DNA of 64,000 nucleotides from Trifolium pratense (taxonomy: Eukaryota; Streptophyta; Magnoliopsida; Fabales; Fabaceae): assembly GCF_020283565.1 (NCBI RefSeq), contig NC_060061.1, positions 24,093,362 to 24,157,361 on the forward strand, given 5' to 3'. The notes under the pieces are model-generated. The model saw only the letters and a list, made by a program, of their open reading frames with translations, was not told where the DNA came from and ran no database searches. Positions 58,195 to 64,000 of this stretch are shown piece after piece (the first letter of the stretch is position 1; every line of letters begins with the position of its first letter). The position numbers and the translations under genes are program-made.

Positions 58195-58898
58195 CATAAA
58201 TACAAAAAAAAAAATGATATGCTTAAAAATAGAAACAACATATCGTAGATTGGAACAAAACTATCTATACTCATAAAAATAGCATAAAAAACGTAATAAT
58301 ATGATCAACTCAATAAATTATTAAAAGAAAAAATAGAATAAAATAGTCAATAAAAAAAGTATAGAAAAAATAATGAATATGCATAAAATTAGGAATATAA
58401 AAATAGAAACATTCCATAAAAAAAAAGAAATAAAAACATAAACAATATTTTTTATAAACAAAAATACTATTAACTAATAATAATAATAATATAAATAAAG
58501 TTAATTACTATCAAATTTACTAAATTATCCTAAATATTCCTAATCAAATTTCTAATTTTTTATTAAAAAATATACACGAAACTATTATTTATGACGAATA
58601 CATAAAAAATTGAATGATTTATTCATTTAATAAGTTTTACAAAAAAAAATAGCACCATAATATAATGACAAACTTAAATATCAAATAAAAATAAAAACAA
58701 AGAATCTTATCTTAAATAAAATAAAAGGCAAAGAATCTTAAATAAATGATTCTATTATTTAAAGGTTGAACCTTTTGGTGATTTGAATACATAAAAAAAA
58801 CTTGGCCAACTAGTTTTAGAAAAGTAATTCCCTTTCTAAAATCTTTTATAAGAAATGTCCTTGTTGTTTTTTTTACAAATTGTCTTTGTTATATACTA
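57884..58898. other. AT-rich intergenic sequence with an (AT)n run
   Basis: No gene is seen. It is dominated by A-rich and ATA-rich low-complexity text, with a TA run of about 80 bases at 58114-58193. Confidence 0.6.
58114..58193. repeat. (TA)n microsatellite, about 40 units
   Basis: A perfect dinucleotide run in AT-rich spacer. Confidence 0.95.
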
Positions 58899-59846
58899 CT
58901 AGTAATAGATCCTTGCTATCGCACGAGTCGTAACGTTACAACGATATTTTTTTAAGTTATAGTTTGGTAATCAAAATTGGAAGAAAATGTTTTTAAAATT
59001 TAGATGTAGTTAATAAGTATTTAGAATTTTATTGGAAATATGCATACAACTATATTTTTTGCAAACTGTTAATTATGAATTTTGATTAGTTCTAAAGGTA
59101 AAAATAGTTATATGGTGTAAAATTGTGAAAAGACATAAGATTCACTTTGAACATGCACCTAAAGGACATAAGATTTTAAATAGTTACATCATTCTTGTTA
59201 ACCAAAGAACATTGGAAAACAAAGTTAGAAATTATCCCTCATAAAATAAGTTTTTTGAAATTTTTATAAGTTAGAATTTGTCTCGTATATGATAATTAAT
59301 TTTAAATTTATATAAGTTCGAAATTATCCCATATAAATTAAGTTTTTTTTTTTAAAAAAAAAATATAATTTATAACTTGTCTCACGTTTAATAAATATTT
59401 CTCAATTTTTTCAGTTAGAATTTATCCTATACAAAAAGTTAATTTGGAATTTATATAAGTTAGACGTATAAAATAAGTTTTTTGAAATTTTTATAATTTA
59501 GAACTTGTCTCGCATATGATAAGTATTTTGAAATCTTTATAAGTTAGAATTTGTCCAATATATGATCATTAATTTGAAATTTATATATGCTAGAACTTAT
59601 CCCGTATAAAAGTTTTTTTTTTTCTAAATTTTTATAATTTAGAAGTTGTCATTATTTTGAAATTTTTATCAGTTAGAAATTGTCTCATATATGATAGTTA
59701 TTTGAAATTTATATAAATTAGAACTTATTCCGTATAAGATAGTTTTTTAAAAATAAAAAAAATTGTAATTGGTTACAACTTTCTCACATTTGATAATTAT
59801 TTTAAAAATTTTATCAATTAGGATTTCAGATGAATGCTATAAAAAA
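58899..59846 (-). mobile_element. Possible Helitron relic with diverged tandem repeats
   Basis: On the minus strand the text CTCGTGCGATAGCAAGG, then ATCTATTA and CTAG followed by T, looks like a Helitron 3' end with a decayed hairpin (58926-58899). To the right, 59220-59830 is a run of diverged repeats of about 65-130 bp built on AAGTTAGAA-TTGTC-ATATGATAATTAATTTGAAA words. No helicase is seen. The right limit is where the next LTR begins. Confidence 0.4.
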
Positions 59847-60759
59847 TGTGTTGGATATTTGTGTGTTGGCCTCATTTTGCTAAAACAAATATACAAGCAA
59901 GATGTTGGATCAAATGTTTCAACATGTTAGGTACAAAAGATGTTGGACCAAATGTTGTAACATGTTTGGGTACGACAGTCAGATTGCCCAAATCTCGCAC
60001 ATTTATTACACGTATCTGCTATATATGGAAATCCACTCTACAAACGTGTATATCAAGATCTGATCTGATCAAGACGTTATTAGTGCAGATATGTTCTTAT
60101 CAAGACTTAATGGAATGATTCAACACATTGTTTATTTCCTAAAGAGGATCAACTATTTTAGGAAAGTTTTTAGTAAGGTCTGATTTGCTTAGCTGGACGT
60201 GACTCAAAGACCAGCTGTGTTCTGAAGCTTATCTTGGATGATCAGGAGTGTGCTAGCTCTGTCTATATAAAGAAGACTCAAGACCAAGATTTCGGTAACC
60301 GAAACCATTGTTCATCAAAGATGTAGTCTTTAGGGTTTCGTGTCTTTAAGCCACTCTCTAGGAGAGTTGGTGTAAGTGAACCACTCGGGTTGTGAGATGG
60401 TCACTATGTCCTCACTCAGAAACCTTTAGGTAATGAGTTGAGTATTGTAATATCTCTGAAGCTTTTAAGCAAGGAGATAGTGTTTGTATTTTTAATTGTG
60501 ATTCTTACTTGTGGATTCTATAACACGAGTTAAGAACTGAGTTTGTTATTGTAAGGTTACTCCTAAGCTTTGAAGTACAGAGTTTACCGTGTGTGATTCA
60601 CTTGAAGCTTTTAAGCAAGAGTGAAGTAGTGTCTTGGTAAGTTGTTGCCACATCATTCCCAACATTATATAAACAACACAGGTTGTGTTGAGTGAGTGGA
60701 AGTGAGATGGGATCTCATGTCTAGGAGTTCCTAGGCAGAAGTTACATGAGTAGTGTCGA

Positions 60760-60880
60760 GGTCATAAGGCGTAAACCTAGGATTTGCTGGAGGTCTTAGT
60801 GTAAGACGTAAACCGAGGGTTTGCTGGAGGTCTTAGTGTAAGACGTAAATTCAAAGGGTTTGCTGGAGGTCTTAGTGACT
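60760..60880 (+). repeat. Three tandem copies of GTAAACC...TTTGCTGGAGGTCTTAGTG
   Basis: Near-identical units of about 38-42 bp, each with a GTAA-(A/C) start and GGATTTGCTGGAGGTCTTAG or GGGTTTGCTGGAGGTCTTAG, lie within the inferred SIRE-like LTR. Confidence 0.85.
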
Positions 60881-61176
60881 AGAGCTATTAGTGGATTTCC
60901 TTCCTGGATTGGTATCCCCCAGAGTAGGCAGGTTGGCTGAACTGGGTTAACAATTTCCTGTGCAGTTTATTTACTTGTTGATTTTATTATGTTGCGTAAG
61001 ATGTTCCAACATTAAGTACGACATTCTCTTTAAATTAAATGTTGGAACATCTGATCGAACATTATTCCTCAGTATCCGTTTTTTTTAATATTATATGCCT
61101 TGCCGTGTTATTCATGTCAGACCAGATGTCTCGACATTCTATACAACATCTGGTTCTGGTATACCAGAATTTCAAT

Positions 61177-61188
61177 TGGTATCAGAGC
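61177..61188 (+). promoter_or_regulatory. Primer-binding site, initiator tRNA-Met
   Basis: TGGTATCAGAGC followed by AGGC lies about 10 bases after the inferred LTR end. It sets the plus-strand orientation of the element. Confidence 0.85.
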
Positions 61189-64000
61189 AGGCATCCTGTT
61201 CTGTTTTCTGGATGAGATCCTATGGAAGATACTTTCTGGTCATGGGCAAGTAAGGAATACTGAAGACTTGTTTGAACTTGGAGAAGTTCATATTAATTGA
61301 ATGGTCCCTAGAAGTGGAGGATGGACTATTCATGACAGGGTGTGTATTAGACCTATTTATTGTTGTTCAGGCGTGTAGATCTTGTGATGAGTTGCTGTAT
61401 GGTTTGATTTATTTTCAAACCTGTGTTATTGTATTATGCCTGAAGTTTGTTTAGGAGTTTTGTGATTTGAATTCCGCTGCATATATATCTGATGGATAAC
61501 TCCTGGTGGTTTTATTTGTTGAGGATGCACCACTCTGTTTTATGATGTAATCCTTGGTGTGGTGATGCTCGAGGAGAGTTTTTTTTTTAACTTGTTAGAG
61601 ATGCCAAAGATACTTGGGGGTGATCTCAAGTCCACTCATAAAGGCGCTCACGTATGAGTTTGTTGAAAAAGGATCTGAAGGAAGTTATGAGCAATTTATT
61701 TTTGCTTCCAACTCTAAAAAGCTAACCTCCATTGGCTTTGATAAAGGATTTCTTGGTGTGTTCCGTTAAAAGGGAACTGATGTCTTACCAGATGTTGGAA
61801 CATCTGACGAGCAGATTCTGCAGAATCTTGTTGGATGACAGTAGGGCATGGCAGATGCTTGGGTGCTAAACAAGTGTGTGTGTTGGTTACATATGTTTGG
61901 AACCTTCTCCTGATTTGGAAGAGGAGGCATCTGTGTCTGAGATGGTTTCTACGCTAGAAACATGTCTTAGATAAGTTTGTTGGGACACGATCAACATATG
62001 GTTGACCTCTTGGGTTAGTTCATGTCTGATCCAAGTAAGTGGTAGTTGAAGTTGTGTGCAGTGTTGATGTGTTATATGATGTTTTAACCATGCATGCTAT
62101 ATTCTTGTGATAATATCTAGTTGTATGAATGCATGATTAAACAAGGAGGATTTATTTTTTTGGGACCAAAGGATTATGGTTCTCTGGTATTTTTGGTGAA
62201 GTTAATTCTTTACCTTGTGCGTTAAAGATATCTTTTGAATTAAGATTGAAGAAGTTTTTACTTCCCTTCAAGATGTGTGTTTGTGTTGAAGTGAAAGGAA
62301 GTAAATGTTGCATCCCTCTCTCCATTGTCTGGTGCACACTAATCAAGGGAAATCCATCTGATGTATTTAATGCTTCCACTAAGGTCACAAGTGAGTTTGT
62401 TGATGAGTCTCTCAAAGGATCTGTCTCTGAAAATGATGTTGTGTCGAATGTTGGTACATCTTTGGCACCTAAGACTGATGTTGTGCTAAGTACTGTCACA
62501 TCTGTGGTACCTGATATTATGTTGGATCAAAGTGTTCCAGATACCTGTTAGAGGGAATCTCCTCTATAGGTTCAGAAGAATGGCATCAAACATCTCAAAG
62601 TAAGACAAGGGGTTGGAACATTAGAAGAATTTTTTTGAGATGTAAAATATGCACGTCCCTGCATGTGTGGATGATTTGATATTGAAGGTTGATCAACTAC
62701 TGATGGTTGATTCTCCTGTGTCCCCTTGCAAGAGTTATGGACTACTATGGTATCTTCAGACCATAGTTCAGGATGAAACCGATGGGATTGAGATTGATGT
62801 CAGAATTAATGTTGAAACATCTTCTCCAACATCTGCTTCTTCAGCCAAGGAAGCTGGTTCTACTCAGGGTGGAGTACAAGGTCAAGCAACTGACCTAATC
62901 TGGAATGACTTTTTTGTAAGAATAACTGTCATGAGTGGATGTTATCTGTTGGTGCCATATATGTGCAGAAGAATTATGTCAGATCTAATGTTCTACCTTG
63001 TGTGAGAAGGTAATCCTATCTGATAAATGATAAATAATTTAATGGGAGCTAAGTATCTATATATCCTCTGTTGAAGTTATGCATAAAACTGATGTATTTG
63101 TCTGAAGAGTTGTGCAATTATGCAGTCTGAACTTTATGGTTCAGAGAGTATATGAGAATCTATTTCTCTTCATGGTATTCAGGTGTTTTGAAAAACCTGG
63201 ATGATCTGCATTGATGGTACTCTATTGGGAGCTTATTGAATGATGTCTATGCGCAATGAGTCCTTTTGAATGATGATTTATGAACCAATGTAATTGGGTT
63301 CCAAAATCAGAAGCTGATGTTCCAAATGATGTTGTAACATCATATTTACTGATGGCTGTTCTGTGGAAGATGCTTGAGATTGTGCATGGGGTTGCTCAAG
63401 CTGTATGGTTAGAAGACGTGTTTCTGACTATGTGAATCAGAATGTGGAGGTTCTGATCTTGCCTTAATAGTTTGCTCTAGCAATGCATGACTATTTATTC
63501 CACTAGTATCAACAACTACTAGTGAATGTAAGGGCAAAAGAATATTGTCAAATACTGAGGTTTGATAATTTTCTTTGATTTTCTTCTGTTGCAATTCACT
63601 CTAGAAAAAGGTTGATAATCAGGATCTTAGTCAAGCTTTTAAGCAAACTAAGATGTTTTGGAGTTTGTGAGTGACTTTACACCTTGTATGTATGACATCC
63701 TGCCTATTCAAAAGGTCATGATACATAGTGTGGTTCTACTAGGACATTGATCAGATGTGTCCTTGATAAGTGAAGAGGTCAGAATGCTTGGATGTATTCT
63801 CAAGAAGTGAGAGTATCTGTCTCAGAATCGACTCTACTGAGGGAGTTGGTGTTTCTCTTCAACTTGAAAGCATGAAGTCTTTCATACGCTTTCATTTAGT
63901 GCTCGAGTTTTCATCTTCAGATGGAGCCCTGATTATCTATGACAGATAGAGTCATGTGTTTATCTGTGGATTGCATTGGTACATATATATTGTCTAGAGT

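Larger units (their letters stand above)
59849..64000 (+). mobile_element. SIRE/Maximus-like LTR element, 5' part (runs off the window)
   Basis: A probable LTR from 59849 (TGTTGGATATTTG) to about 61166 (GGTATACCA) is followed by AATTGGTATCAGAGCAGGC, the initiator-Met primer site in the form usual for SIRE/Maximus copia elements. The following 2.8 kb has no intact gag or pol. Short frames such as 62246-62551 (SDVFNASTKVTSEFVDESLK) and 62649-63005 show biased, protein-like composition but no recognised domain. The words GATGTTGGAACATC and GATGTTCCAACAT recur through it. The other LTR is beyond the window, so no target duplication can be checked. Confidence 0.6.

Overview
The window is nuclear DNA of a flowering plant, most likely a papilionoid legume (Medicago/Trifolium/Pisum type; this is inference from the style of the repeats and the AT-rich base composition, not proof). 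It holds only three convincing host genes: a seven-exon uracil-DNA glycosylase gene on the minus strand (27051-31441), an intronless plastid riboflavin synthase gene on the plus strand (41593-42426), and a short coiled-coil protein gene of unknown function on the minus strand (48995-49537). Almost everything else is transposable-element DNA in several nested layers. Layout: 1-2314 is an unknown ORF and a decayed LINE; 2320-3603 is a solo LTR with a 5-bp target duplication; 3950-12096 is a defective Ty1/copia element whose 3' LTR was split by a 2.06-kb Mutator-like element (MULE, 9865-11923). 12102-18200 is relic LTR, TRIM, foldback and MITE sequence. 18530-25815 reads as three diverged tandem Helitron-derived units, the last with an intact Helitron 3' end, invaded by a solo LTR (19517-21614), a hAT-type element (21718-22455) and a second MULE (23031-25318) carrying a captured RING-finger exon. 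26208-34100 contains the glycosylase gene, MITEs and a decayed LINE end. 34957-36980 is a minus-strand Helitron helicase remnant split by a Harbinger-type MITE. 37521-41283 has hAT-type elements and a third MULE. 43078-48472 is a young but broken Ty3/gypsy chromovirus lying between the riboflavin synthase gene and the coiled-coil gene. 50961-55877 is a copia element with well-preserved LTRs and an almost fully decayed interior. 55944-59846 is microsatellites, MITEs and a Helitron relic. 59849-64000 is the start of a large SIRE/Maximus-like LTR element running off the window. The host genes do not form a pathway: one is DNA base-excision repair, one is flavin biosynthesis, one is unknown. What links the window is insertion history. 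Exact target-site duplications (5 bp for LTR elements, TTA/TAA for Harbinger MITEs, 8 bp for hAT, 9-10 bp for MULEs, TA for Stowaway) allow element edges to be placed to the base and the order of insertions to be read. The most interesting signal is the MULE family at 9865-11923 and 23031-25318. The two copies share ends, a 43-bp palindromic minisatellite, an AT microsatellite and a G-rich block, but differ in their left interior, and one copy holds the RING domain of a ZNF598/HEL2-like gene.
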